NCBI GenBank assembly: GCA_902801565.1
Contig: CADCIX010000018.1
Coordinates: 1-41,393, forward strand
DNA: 41,393 nt
From: an uncultured Veillonellaceae bacterium
GTDB taxonomy: Bacteria > Bacillota > Negativicutes > Selenomonadales > Selenomonadaceae
Direction: 5' to 3'
The translations under genes and the position numbers were made by a program. Below, one piece after another: positions 7,587-16,069 of the stretch (position 1 is the stretch's first letter; every line of letters starts with the position of its first letter). The notes beneath the pieces are model-generated. The model saw only the letters and a list, made by a program, of their open reading frames with translations, was not told where the DNA came from and made no database searches.

Positions 7587-8717
7587 TTACTTGAGCATCG
7601 CAAGCATCGTGCCTGCTGCAACCGCAGTTCCGATGACGCCTGCAACATTCGGGCCCATGGCGTGCATGAGCAGGTAGTTGCCGGGCTTCGCCTTCATGCC
7701 CACCATCTGGCTGACACGGGCTGCCATGGGAACGGCAGAGACACCGGCAGAACCGATGAGGGGATTGATCTTGCCGCCGGAGAACTTGGACATGATCTTG
7801 CCCAGGATCAGGCCGCCTGCCGTGCCTCCGATGAAAGCTACAAGGCCCAGACCGATAATCATGAGGGTCTGCGGGACCAGGAAGTCCTCTGCCGACATGG
7901 TCATGCCGGTACCCGTTGCAAGGAAGATCGTGACCATGTTGCAAAGGGCATTCTGTGCCGTATCGGAGAGACGATCCATGACGCCGGACTCACGGAAGAG
8001 ATTGCCCAGCATGAGGCAGCCGAGAAGCGCCGCAATGGAAGGAAGAAGCAGACTGATGAAGATCGTTGCCACAATCGGGAACACGACGCGCTCAAACCGC
8101 GTCACAGGGCGGAGCTGCTCCATGGCAATCTCCCGCTCCTTCTTGGAGGTCAGAAGCATCATGACCGGAGGCTGGATCAGCGGAACCAGGGACATGTAGG
8201 AATAGGCCGCCACGGCAATCGCGCCGAGAAGATGCGGAGCCAGCTTGATGGAGAGATAAATGGAGGTCGGGCCATCCGCGCCGCCGATGATGCCGATGGC
8301 AGCCGCTTCCTGTACCGTAAAGCCCATGATCATTGCGCCGGCCAGAGCCACGAACACGCCAATCTGCGCCGCCGCTCCAAGGAGCAATGTATAAGGGCGG
8401 GCAAGCAATGGGCCAAAGTCCGTCATGGCGCCAATGCCAAGGAAGATCAGCGGCGGGAAAATCTCGTTGGCAATACCGTAATGGATCGCCATCATGACGC
8501 CCATCTCATCAAAGAATCCTGTGCAGGGAAGATTGGCAAGAACGCAGCCAAAGGCGATAGGCCCCAAAAGAAGAGGCTCGAATTCCTTGACAATGGCCAA
8601 GTACAGAAGAGCAAGGCCGACCAGTATCATGATGCCATTTCCGGCGGTAAACGCCGCAAAGCCACTGTCATTCCAGACAGACTGCAGGGATACGACAAAT
8701 GCGTTAAATAATTCCAT
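7587..8717 (-). CDS. Na+-translocating decarboxylase beta subunit (OadB/MmdB/GcdB family)
   Basis: A 376-aa membrane protein that couples decarboxylation of carboxybiotin to sodium export. Many hydrophobic segments are present, with the family signature [15 protein letters not shown] containing the conserved membrane Asp, and the C-terminal [16 protein letters not shown] and [12 protein letters not shown] blocks. ATG at 8717 has AGGAGG; an upstream in-frame codon at 8783 would overlap the preceding gene. It follows the small delta/gamma-type subunit in an operon. The carboxyltransferase and biotin carrier are not in the window, so the substrate (oxaloacetate, methylmalonyl-CoA, glutaconyl-CoA or malonate) cannot be told; methylmalonyl-CoA would fit a propionate producer (inference). 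Confidence 0.93.
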   Translation of the reverse strand: MELFNAFVVSLQSVWNDSGFAAFTAGNGIMILVGLALLYLAIVKEFEPLLLGPIAFGCVLANLPCTGFFDEMGVMMAIHYGIANEIFPPLIFLGIGAMTDFGPLLARPYTLLLGAAAQIGVFVALAGAMIMGFTVQEAAAIGIIGGADGPTSIYLSIKLAPHLLGAIAVAAYSYMSLVPLIQPPVMMLLTSKKEREIAMEQLRPVTRFERVVFPIVATIFISLLLPSIAALLGCLMLGNLFRESGVMDRLSDTAQNALCNMVTIFLATGTGMTMSAEDFLVPQTLMIIGLGLVAFIGGTAGGLILGKIMSKFSGGKINPLIGSAGVSAVPMAARVSQMVGMKAKPGNYLLMHAMGPNVAGVIGTAVAAGTMLAMLK

Positions 8718-8740
8718 CTCTTTTCCTCCTTCCTGTATTC

Positions 8741-9091
8741 TCAACCAAGGTTCAGGCCACCCATGCGGCCGGACTGTTTCCATCCATCACGGTTCACCGG
8801 GCGGATGGCCCTGATCTCACCAGAAGCGCCGCAGGAGGCCACCGCTGCGGCAATGGCTGCCACGACCTCTGCGGGAATGCCCTCCTCCACCACGGGCTCA
8901 GGCTCAGGCTCAGGAACGGGAGCCGGTACGGGTGCAGCAGGAGCTGCCGGAGCAGGCTCTTCCTTCGGCTTCGTCGGGTCCACGATGTGGATGAGCTTGA
9001 TCATGTACATCAGGCAGATCAACACGATGAATACAACCGTCATGTTGATGAGCATGATGATCAATGGATTCGTTGTCACTGGATGTCCCAT
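8741..9091 (-). CDS. OadG-family small subunit of the Na+ pump decarboxylase
   Basis: A 116-aa protein with one N-terminal membrane segment (about residues 9-30, [18 protein letters not shown]). A Pro/Ala/Glu-rich flexible linker with PEPEPEP follows, then a C-terminal amphipathic part ending in [17 protein letters not shown]. This is the delta (MmdD) or gamma (OadG) subunit that anchors the cytoplasmic carboxyltransferase to the beta subunit. It has a GAGGTGA ribosome site and is first in the operon, 23 nt before oadB. The linker is low-complexity, so the length may vary between strains. Confidence 0.88.
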   Translation of the reverse strand: MGHPVTTNPLIIMLINMTVVFIVLICLMYMIKLIHIVDPTKPKEEPAPAAPAAPVPAPVPEPEPEPVVEEGIPAEVVAAIAAAVASCGASGEIRAIRPVNRDGWKQSGRMGGLNLG

Positions 9092-9128
9092 AAAATCACC
9101 TCATAAACTTTATAGAATAATATCTTCT

Positions 9129-9157
9129 ATTATATAGATTTTCCGCACAAATTGAAA
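9129..9157 (-). promoter_or_regulatory. Promoter of the decarboxylase subunit operon
   Basis: Minus-strand TTTCAA (9152-9157), 17-bp spacer, TATAAT (9129-9134). An ATAGAA/TTCTAT dyad lies between the -10 and the gene and could be an operator. Confidence 0.55.
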
Positions 9158-9189
9158 TACTTTATTACAATATTGATGATATCTATCAA

Positions 9190-9999
9190 TTATTTTACTT
9201 TCAAAAGGGCTTTGGCCAGACGGTTCGTCTTCTCCACATAAAGAGCGCGTATTTCCGGATACTCGCCCAAACCTTTCCGACTCGTTCGCACGGAAAATCC
9301 CTCCGCTTCCAGCCGGGATTTCCAGGAGTTCGGCCCACTGCCGGACAAATCCTCCGTGACATGGATCCCCCCCGAAAGCAGCAAGGGAGCCAGGAGCAAG
9401 GATTTCCTTCCCCTCTTCTTCAGCCGTTCGAGAACCATGGAAAAGCTCGGTGTATCCGACTCCTCCAGCACGCCGATATGCACAGGAAGCCCCTTCGCAT
9501 CCGCCCGCTCCTGCAGGATCTCATAGACAGTGTTATGGCGATGGGGGGAACCATGCCCCAGCAGGACCAGCTCCTCCTCTGCCGGTTCCAGTGCCTTCCA
9601 CAGGGCATCCAGCCCCAGGGAATAATCATCCTGGCCGTCGTCCTTCCCCTCACGGAAAAACAGGGGCTCGCCTGCCGCCAATCGGGAAAACCGTCCTTGG
9701 AATTCCTGAACCGAAGCCAGTATCTTGTTGCTGTATTCCTCCCCCGGAGTCAAATGGGAGGGCTGCACCAGCACCTGCCCATATCCTTTTCCAGCCAGAT
9801 CCTCCAGGCATTCTGCAAGGGAAGGGACATAAAGATTCCGCTTCTGCAATCTCTTGCGGATGAAATTGGAAGTATAGGCCTGAAACAGGTCATAGTCCGG
9901 ATGCGCCATTGCAATGTCCGCGGCCAGTGCTTCCAGGCAGTTTTGGCGTGCCTGTTCCTCCGACACGCCAAAACTCGCCAGTACGATGGCCCGCTTCAT
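9190..9999 (-). CDS. cbiK: Anaerobic sirohydrochlorin cobaltochelatase CbiK
   Basis: A 269-aa class II chelatase that inserts Co2+ into sirohydrochlorin, the entry to anaerobic cobalamin synthesis. Family blocks are ASFGVSEEQARQNC at the N-terminus, VLVQPSHLTPGEEY, LLGHGSPHRHN with the first catalytic His, and LLLSGGIHVTEDL with the second. No signal peptide is seen, so it should be cytoplasmic. The ATG overlaps the glmM stop by 4 nt, so it is translationally coupled to a cell-wall gene rather than placed in the riboswitch operon; its expression is therefore probably not cobalamin-repressed from that leader. Confidence 0.93.
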   Translation of the reverse strand: MKRAIVLASFGVSEEQARQNCLEALAADIAMAHPDYDLFQAYTSNFIRKRLQKRNLYVPSLAECLEDLAGKGYGQVLVQPSHLTPGEEYSNKILASVQEFQGRFSRLAAGEPLFFREGKDDGQDDYSLGLDALWKALEPAEEELVLLGHGSPHRHNTVYEILQERADAKGLPVHIGVLEESDTPSFSMVLERLKKRGRKSLLLAPLLLSGGIHVTEDLSGSGPNSWKSRLEAEGFSVRTSRKGLGEYPEIRALYVEKTNRLAKALLKVK

Positions 10000-11345
10000 C
10001 CCTGCTCCTTCTTGATGACATCGGCAATGCGGTTGCAGATGTCGTCCAGCTGGGACTGGTCAGGCCCTTCTGCCATGACGCGAATCAATGGCTCCGTGCC
10101 GGAGGGACGCACGAGAACGCGCCCGTTCTCGCCGAGTTCTTCCTCGCCTGCGGCAATGGCCTCCTTGATGGCCGGATTCTCTTCCCATCCATCCTTTGTC
10201 CCCACCCTGACATTGACCAGAAGCTGGGGATAGGTGGTCATGAGGGCCGTGAGTTCCGAGGCCTTCCTTCCGCTGCGCTTGAGGGAGGAAAGCACCTGAA
10301 GCGCCGTCAGAAGGCCATCTCCCGTCGTGCTGTAATCCGTGAAAATGATGTGGCCGGATTGCTCTCCGCCGATACAGTGCCCATTTGCCAGCATGTTTTC
10401 CAATACGTAGCGGTCCCCCACCTTCGTGATCTCGGCCTTGATGCCGGCTTTCTTGAGGGCCTGGTGGAAGCCGATGTTTGCCATGACCGTCGTCACCACG
10501 GTATTGTTCTTCAGGCGCCCTTCCTTCATCATCTCCATGGCGCACATGACGAGGATGTGGTCGCCGTCGATGAGCTGGCCCTTCTCATCCACGCAGAGGC
10601 AGCGATCTGCATCCCCGTCATGGGCAATCCCGAAATCCGCATGGTTTTCCAGAACGGCCTTCTGCAGGGATTCCAGATGGGTGGAGCCGCATCTGTCGTT
10701 GATGTTCACCCCATTGGGCAGGGCATGGATAACCTTGAGATCGGCCCCAAGGCGCCGCAATACCGTGGGCATGGCCTCATAGGCCGCGCCATTGGCGCAG
10801 TCAAGAACCACCTTCATGCCATCGAAATGCTCCTCGCAGGTGGTGCAGAGAAAGTCGATATACTGGTTCAACAGGTCATTGCGATACTCGATGCGGCCAA
10901 TCTTCTTGCCCGTGGAACGTGCCAGGTCATCCTTCTCCTCCAGACGATGCACAATGGCCTCCAGTTCATCCTCCACCGCATCGGGCAGCTTGTAGCCGTC
11001 CCCGCCAAAGAATTTGATGCCGTTGTCCTGGAACGGGTTATGGGAAGCAGAGATGACAATGCCCGCCCTCGCCTTGAGCTTTTTCGTCAGGTATGCAATG
11101 GCAGGCGTGGGAATGATCCCTATGATAGCCGCCACGCCGCCCGCCGAGCAGATTCCGGCAGCCAGTGCCGCCTCATACATCTGCCCCGATATACGCGTGT
11201 CCCGCCCAATGAGTATGACCGGCTGCTTTTCCGTCTCCTTGCCGAAATAAAGCGTTGCCGCCCTGCCCAAGCGATAGGCAAGCTCCGGCATGAGGGAGAC
11301 ATTTGCCTCACCGCGCACACCGTCCGTCCCAAATAATCTTGCCAT
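9996..11345 (-). CDS. glmM: Phosphoglucosamine mutase GlmM
   Basis: A 449-aa enzyme of full family length converting glucosamine-6-phosphate to glucosamine-1-phosphate for UDP-GlcNAc and hence peptidoglycan and LPS. It starts MARLFGTDGVRGEAN, carries the phospho-Ser loop VISASHNP with Ser101, the Mg2+ site DGDADRC, the sugar loop GEQSGH and the phosphate-binding RPSGTEPLIRVM. It lies third after cdaA and cdaR, the classic conserved cluster; in other Firmicutes GlmM binds and restrains CdaA. Here an FAD oxidoreductase gene is inserted before it. Confidence 0.97.
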   Translation of the reverse strand: MARLFGTDGVRGEANVSLMPELAYRLGRAATLYFGKETEKQPVILIGRDTRISGQMYEAALAAGICSAGGVAAIIGIIPTPAIAYLTKKLKARAGIVISASHNPFQDNGIKFFGGDGYKLPDAVEDELEAIVHRLEEKDDLARSTGKKIGRIEYRNDLLNQYIDFLCTTCEEHFDGMKVVLDCANGAAYEAMPTVLRRLGADLKVIHALPNGVNINDRCGSTHLESLQKAVLENHADFGIAHDGDADRCLCVDEKGQLIDGDHILVMCAMEMMKEGRLKNNTVVTTVMANIGFHQALKKAGIKAEITKVGDRYVLENMLANGHCIGGEQSGHIIFTDYSTTGDGLLTALQVLSSLKRSGRKASELTALMTTYPQLLVNVRVGTKDGWEENPAIKEAIAAGEEELGENGRVLVRPSGTEPLIRVMAEGPDQSQLDDICNRIADVIKKEQG

Positions 11346-11375
11346 AAACGAAACCCCTCCCTAAAAATTCCTAAC

Positions 11376-13004
11376 TTATTCATTATGCGCATGATGCGCA
11401 TTCTTTTCCAAAAAAGCAAGCGCGGCCTTCATTCCATCCACGGCAGCACTCATGATTCCTCCGGCATAGCCGGCCCCCTCGCCGATGGGGTACAATCCGG
11501 AAATGCTTTCCGACTCGAAGCTCTCCTTGTCCCGAAGTATCCTGCAGGGAGCAGAGGATCGGGTTTCCACACCGGTCATCACCACATCCTCCGCCGCAAA
11601 CCCCCGTATCTTCCTGTCAAAATATGGCAAGGCCGCCTCCAGTGTCTGCGTGATAAAAGAAGGCAGACAGCGGTGAAGATCCACCGGCTTTACCCCCGGA
11701 CGATAGGTCGGGGAGGTCAGAAATTGCCTGGAGCCAAAGGTTCCCTTCAGGAAATCTCCCACCGTCTGGACCGGAGCGAGATAGCCGCCGCCGGCCAGTT
11801 CAAAGGCCAGTGCCTCACACTTCTGCTGGAACCGCATGCCATCCAATACCCCGGAACCGAAATCCGCCGGGGACACGGTCACCAAGAGCGCCGCATTGGC
11901 AATCCCGGAATCCCGCCGGTAATTGCTCATGCCATTGGTCACGACCCGCCCTGTCTCAGAAGCAGCCGCAACGACCTTTCCTCCGGGGCACATGCAGAAG
12001 GAATAGGCTCCTCTTCCGGTCTTTGCATCCTTGTAGGTCAAGGCATAGTCCGCAACAGGGAGAAGGGGACTTCCCGCATCCTCCCCGTACTGCGCCCGAT
12101 CGATGAATTCCTGCGGATGCTCAATGCGGACTCCTGCAGCAAAGGGCTTTGCCTCCATGGAGGCCCCTCTTTCCAGAAGCATGGCATAGGTATCCCTTGC
12201 AGAATGCCCGATTCCCAGAAAGACGGCTTCCGCCGGAATCCGCTCCTCACCATTTACCACAACCGCCTCGAGGCTTCCTTCCCTGCCGACCAGAAAATCC
12301 GTGACCTGCATCCCAAAGCGGACCTCGCCCCCCAGTCGGATGATTTCCTCACGGATATTCCTGACGATATCAGAGAGGAGATCCGTCCCGATATGAGGCT
12401 TCTGCAGATAGCGGATTTCCTCCGGCGCGCCTGCCGCCACGAAGGCCTCCAGCACATCGCGTATATGGGGATCGCTGGTCCTCGTGGTCAGCTTGCCATC
12501 GGAAAAGGTTCCGGCTCCTCCTTCCCCAAACTGGACATTGGAACGGGTATCCAAAAGGCCGGTCTCCCAAAATCTTTGGACAGCCTCCCGGCGCCGATCC
12601 ACATCAAGGCCGCGCTCCAGCACCAGGGGTTCCCATCCGGCACGGGCAAGCACCAGGGCAGCGAACATGCCGGCAGGACCAAACCCGACAACCACCGGGC
12701 GGGAATCTCCCGACTGCCTCTTCAGCAATGACAACGGATTCCTCCCGGTATCCTCAGGACTCCTGCTGATATTCCTGTCCCGCCGGAACTTCGCCAGAAT
12801 CTTCTTTTCCGGGACCGTCACGAGAACATCCAGAACGTAGACAAACTGGATGGGAGCGCCATGATACCGCCTTGCATCCACAGCCTTACGCACAATTACC
12901 ACCTCAGGCACAGCCTGAGGTGGTAATTCCAAGCGTTTTGCCGCCAAAGAGGTCAATGGAGCCTGCTCGCGGAAACATACCGCGAGATTTGTTATGCGAA
13001 TCAA
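11376..13004 (-). CDS. FAD-dependent dehydrogenase of the COG2509 type
   Basis: A roughly 542-aa flavoprotein. An N-terminal ~85-residue domain precedes the FAD-binding VVVGFGPAGMFAALVLARAG, with LERG closing the ADP fold. Further blocks are NVQFGEGGAGTFSDGKL, GIGHSARDTYAML, CMCPGGKVVAAAS and the C-terminal YPIGEGAGYAGGIMSAAVDG. These fit the uncharacterised NAD(P)/FAD dehydrogenases often seen near cdaR/glmM in Firmicutes; the substrate is unknown. The start is uncertain: TTG at 13004 (MIRITNLAV) suits the family N-terminus, while the in-frame codon at 13076 would lie 41 nt inside cdaR. A perfect 16-bp hairpin lies in the coding region at 12894-12928. Confidence 0.88.
   Translation of the reverse strand: MIRITNLAVCFREQAPLTSLAAKRLELPPQAVPEVVIVRKAVDARRYHGAPIQFVYVLDVLVTVPEKKILAKFRRDRNISRSPEDTGRNPLSLLKRQSGDSRPVVVGFGPAGMFAALVLARAGWEPLVLERGLDVDRRREAVQRFWETGLLDTRSNVQFGEGGAGTFSDGKLTTRTSDPHIRDVLEAFVAAGAPEEIRYLQKPHIGTDLLSDIVRNIREEIIRLGGEVRFGMQVTDFLVGREGSLEAVVVNGEERIPAEAVFLGIGHSARDTYAMLLERGASMEAKPFAAGVRIEHPQEFIDRAQYGEDAGSPLLPVADYALTYKDAKTGRGAYSFCMCPGGKVVAAASETGRVVTNGMSNYRRDSGIANAALLVTVSPADFGSGVLDGMRFQQKCEALAFELAGGGYLAPVQTVGDFLKGTFGSRQFLTSPTYRPGVKPVDLHRCLPSFITQTLEAALPYFDRKIRGFAAEDVVMTGVETRSSAPCRILRDKESFESESISGLYPIGEGAGYAGGIMSAAVDGMKAALAFLEKNAHHAHNE
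12894..12928. repeat. Perfect 16-bp inverted repeat inside a coding region
   Basis: AATTACCACCTCAGGC and its exact complement are separated by 3 nt (ACA). It encodes part of LELPPQAVPEVVIV in the FAD oxidoreductase, about 25-36 codons after the start. Stems this long and perfect are unusual in coding sequence. No T-run follows on either strand. Confidence 0.9.
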
Positions 13005-13035
13005 GTCCTCGATCAACTCCAATACTCTTATTTTA

Positions 13036-13977
13036 TTATTTGTTATTCTTTTTCTTGCTAATAACAATATTAACACTTACATCGGGATTTGTCACGGTAA
13101 TTCCCTCGGGAAGGATCAATTTCACCGGTATGGTGAATGTCTTGTCATGATCCTTCAGGGAAATGTTCTCCGTGGCAATGCCATCCATGGACCCAATCAA
13201 GGCATCGCTCCCCGCAATCTCTATGCTGGAGGGGAATGCCCGCACGGCCTCCACCACGTAACCCTGGGGCAAATTGTTTTCCAGAACCGGCCGCACGGCG
13301 ACGACCTTCTTGCTCAATCCACGGGCCATCTGAACATCCACTTCCAGCAAGGATGGAACCACCTGCACATCCGGGACTTCGCGTCCCTGGTCATTGATGG
13401 CGGAAAGGGGCACCTGCAGATTGAAGTCCGAATCATTGCCTGTGAGCCCCACATACCCAATCACGCGGGAAACCTGTTCCACAGCGGATTTGGGACCGAT
13501 TACCGTCACCATATCATAGTTCTGCTGAACCTTCGCAATCGTCACACTAGGTGCGGTAGAACCCGTCACGATGAGTTCGGCCTTTATCTGGTTCTCAACG
13601 TAAGGATCCATGACAATCTCCACGGTTCCCGGCTCCATCTCCAGCACCTCAAATCCCTGGGGCATCTGGATATGGATCGGCAGACGGTAAGTCCCTTCCC
13701 CCATGCCTTCCAGGTCCACCTTTGCCTTGAAATCCCCCGAATCCACATTCACGAAATAGGATCTCTGGGCACGCACCTTGAGTTTCATGGTCTCTGCATC
13801 CTGCGCAATCCGATATCCCTTGGGAACATTATCCAGTGTCACTCCAATCGTGTACTCCCTGTCAACCGCCGGATTCTGGTCATCCATGACAATCACCCAA
13901 AGGGTGATTGCCACCATCAGCGCAATGATCTTTGCCGTAAAATTACGTTGTACTATGCTCTTCATGCGTTGAATCAT
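13036..13977 (-). CDS. cdaR: YbbR-domain protein CdaR, regulator of diadenylate cyclase
   Basis: A 313-aa protein with one N-terminal membrane segment (KIIALMVAITLWVIVM) and an outer part made of repeated YbbR beta-domains, visible as repeated NVPKGY, LPQGYVV and LPEGITV turns. It ends in a Lys-rich tail. In Firmicutes CdaR binds CdaA from the outside and tunes c-di-AMP production. The ATG overlaps the cdaA stop by 4 nt, consistent with a stoichiometric partner. Confidence 0.93.
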   Translation of the reverse strand: MIQRMKSIVQRNFTAKIIALMVAITLWVIVMDDQNPAVDREYTIGVTLDNVPKGYRIAQDAETMKLKVRAQRSYFVNVDSGDFKAKVDLEGMGEGTYRLPIHIQMPQGFEVLEMEPGTVEIVMDPYVENQIKAELIVTGSTAPSVTIAKVQQNYDMVTVIGPKSAVEQVSRVIGYVGLTGNDSDFNLQVPLSAINDQGREVPDVQVVPSLLEVDVQMARGLSKKVVAVRPVLENNLPQGYVVEAVRAFPSSIEIAGSDALIGSMDGIATENISLKDHDKTFTIPVKLILPEGITVTNPDVSVNIVISKKKNNK

Positions 13978-14822
13978 TTCTTGCCGCGCCTCCAGTTCCT
14001 AATGAAATCCCCAATGCCTGTCCTGGGAGTCGAAAAGGCCGGCTGGAGGTACTGCCGGAGGCTTTCTGTGTCCAAATGCCGCCTGATGTGCCCACTCTCA
14101 GCAATGGAAATCGTCCCCGTTTCCTCGCTGACAACGACAATGAGCGCATCGCACTGCTCCGAAAGGCCGATGGCAGCACGATGGCGCGTTCCAAGTTCCG
14201 TGGAAAGTGTCCTGTTCTCCGTGAGGGGAAGAAGGCAGCCTGCGGCAATCAAACGCTTGCCGCGGATCACTGCCGCCCCATCATGAAGCGGCGTGTTGAC
14301 AATGAACACATTCAAAAGGAAATCCGCCGTGATAAGACCATCAATATGAATGCCGGTTGAACTGATATCATTGAGCCCCATCTCCCTTTCGATGACGAGC
14401 AAGGCTCCCGTCTTCGTGGAAGACAAGGTCTTGATGGCCTTCACCAGCTCATTGACAACAGAACGTGCCTCGTCATCATCAAGGTATACCGCTGAACTCA
14501 GGAAATGCCCCTGGCCGAGATGTTCCAACCCCCTGCGAAGTTCCGGCTGAAAAACAATAGGAAGCGCAACGAAGAGAAGGGTCACTGCTTTCTGCAACAG
14601 CCAGGAAATCACATGAAGCTGCAACAGATTGCAGGCCATCGTGACAACCAAAAGCACCAGAACCCCTTTCACCAAAGTGATGGCTCTGGTATCCTGCAAC
14701 ATCTCATAGATTTTATAAAGGATGACAGCAACAATGAGGATATCAAAGATATCCAAAAACGTTACCGTTGCCAGAATCCCATGAACATGCACGGGAAGAT
14801 GAATATTGAAATCAACCGGCAT
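13974..14822 (-). CDS. cdaA: Diadenylate cyclase CdaA
   Basis: A roughly 282-aa membrane enzyme making cyclic di-AMP from two ATP. Three N-terminal hydrophobic segments (within residues 15-90) are followed by the DAC domain with PLHDGAAVI (DGA motif) and GTRHRAAIGLSE (RHR motif), both intact. ATG at 14822 follows GAGGAG by 8 nt; the TTG at 14828 is too close to that site. It is the first gene of the cdaA-cdaR-oxidoreductase-glmM-cbiK cluster. The product would control turgor and cell-wall homeostasis, as known for the family. Confidence 0.96.
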   Translation of the reverse strand: MPVDFNIHLPVHVHGILATVTFLDIFDILIVAVILYKIYEMLQDTRAITLVKGVLVLLVVTMACNLLQLHVISWLLQKAVTLLFVALPIVFQPELRRGLEHLGQGHFLSSAVYLDDDEARSVVNELVKAIKTLSSTKTGALLVIEREMGLNDISSTGIHIDGLITADFLLNVFIVNTPLHDGAAVIRGKRLIAAGCLLPLTENRTLSTELGTRHRAAIGLSEQCDALIVVVSEETGTISIAESGHIRRHLDTESLRQYLQPAFSTPRTGIGDFIRNWRRGKK

Positions 14823-14922
14823 AAACAAAACTCCTCGATTACTACTCTTTAAATAAAGCTATTCTCCTTCTTTTCCAAAAAATCCTTGTTGCCGCTCAAT
14901 TTTTTAATTTATATATTGCAAA

Positions 14923-14949
14923 ATCCCCGAACGCCAGGGTTTCGGGGAT
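14923..14949 (-). terminator. Terminator after ilvE
   Basis: A 9-bp stem (ATCCCCGAA/TTCGGGGAT), 9-nt loop, followed on the minus strand by TTTTGCAATATAT. It sits 15 bp beyond the ilvE stop and separates it from cdaA. Confidence 0.75.
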
Positions 14950-14963
14950 ATCACCTGCAATGA

Positions 14964-15989
14964 TTATTTGATTTTGCGGATCCAGCCTTCCGGACCTTCT
15001 ATCGTGCCAAGCTGGATGCCGGTGAGGGTATCATAGAGCTTCTGGGTGATGGGGCCCATCTTCTCCATGCCGCTGGGCAGACAGATCTCCTTGCCGTGGT
15101 CCACGATCTTGCCCACGGGAGAGATGACCGCTGCCGTGCCGCAGAGGCCGCACTCGGCAAAATCCGCCACCTCAGAAAGGGCAACCTTGCGCTCCGTGAC
15201 CTTGAGGCCAAGGTAATGCTCTGCCAGGTAAACCAGGGAGCGACGGGTAATCGAAGGCAGAATGGAATTGGACTTCGGCGTTACCACCTCATTGTCCTTG
15301 GTGATGAAAATGAAGTTTGCTCCGCCGGTCTCCTCCACATAGGTACGGGTTGCCGGGTCAAGGAACATGTTCTCGTCAAAGCCATTTGCATGGGCCGCAA
15401 CATAGGCATGGAGGCTCATGGCATAGTTGAGGCCGGCCTTGATATGGCCGGTGCCCTGCGGAGCTGCACGGTCGAAATCACTGACGCAAATGGTAATTGG
15501 CTTCGCGCCGCCCTTGAAGTACGGGCCGACAGGCGTGCTGAACAGGCGGAACTGATACTCCGCTGCAGGCTTCACTCCGATGACGATTCCCGTGGCAAAC
15601 ATGTAGGGACGAAGATAGAGGGATGCCCCTGTGCCATAGGGAGGAACCCAGTCCGCATTGGCAGAGACCACCGCGTCCACAGCTTCCAGGAATTTCTCCT
15701 TCGGGAAAGGCGGCATCTCCAGCCGCTTTGCGGAATCCACCATGCGCTCGGCATTGAGGTCGGGACGAAAAGCGACGATATCCCCATTCTTCGTCGTATA
15801 CGCCTTGAGACCCTCGAATACTTCCTGGCAATACTGAAGAATGCCCGCGCACTCATTCAATACAACCGTGGAATCCCCCGTGAGCTGCCCTTCTCCCCAC
15901 GCTCCATCCTTATAGTTCGCCACATAGCGCTGCGGCGTCTGTCGATAGCTGAAATCAATATTAGACCAGTCCAGATTTGCTTTGCCCAC
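14964..15989 (-). CDS. ilvE: Branched-chain amino acid aminotransferase IlvE
   Basis: A roughly 341-aa class IV PLP aminotransferase interconverting Leu, Ile and Val with their 2-oxo acids. The PLP Lys lies in GHIKAGLNYAMSL, and EETGGANFIFI and GLCGTAAVISPVG are later family blocks. This is the longer eukaryote-like BCAT form (about 340 aa). The start is taken as GTG at 15989 (MGKANLDWSNIDF), 9 nt after AAAAGGAG; the in-frame TTG at 16010 lies upstream of that ribosome site. It stands alone between two terminators or gaps. With ilvD in this window it covers the last two common steps of branched-chain synthesis. Confidence 0.95.
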   Translation of the reverse strand: MGKANLDWSNIDFSYRQTPQRYVANYKDGAWGEGQLTGDSTVVLNECAGILQYCQEVFEGLKAYTTKNGDIVAFRPDLNAERMVDSAKRLEMPPFPKEKFLEAVDAVVSANADWVPPYGTGASLYLRPYMFATGIVIGVKPAAEYQFRLFSTPVGPYFKGGAKPITICVSDFDRAAPQGTGHIKAGLNYAMSLHAYVAAHANGFDENMFLDPATRTYVEETGGANFIFITKDNEVVTPKSNSILPSITRRSLVYLAEHYLGLKVTERKVALSEVADFAECGLCGTAAVISPVGKIVDHGKEICLPSGMEKMGPITQKLYDTLTGIQLGTIEGPEGWIRKIK

Positions 15990-16069
15990 ACTAACGCACT
16001 CCTTTTGCAATCTTTATCTCATATATATATAATGCAATGTCTCTATTCTATTCCCCTGCTATACAAATG

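Noticed and set aside
9909-11336. 475-codon open frame on the plus strand opposite glmM
   Set aside because: Antisense to an intact glmM, no family motif, no ribosome site.
11385-12731. 448-codon open frame opposite the FAD oxidoreductase
   Set aside because: Shadow of the real gene; composition lacks membrane or domain features.
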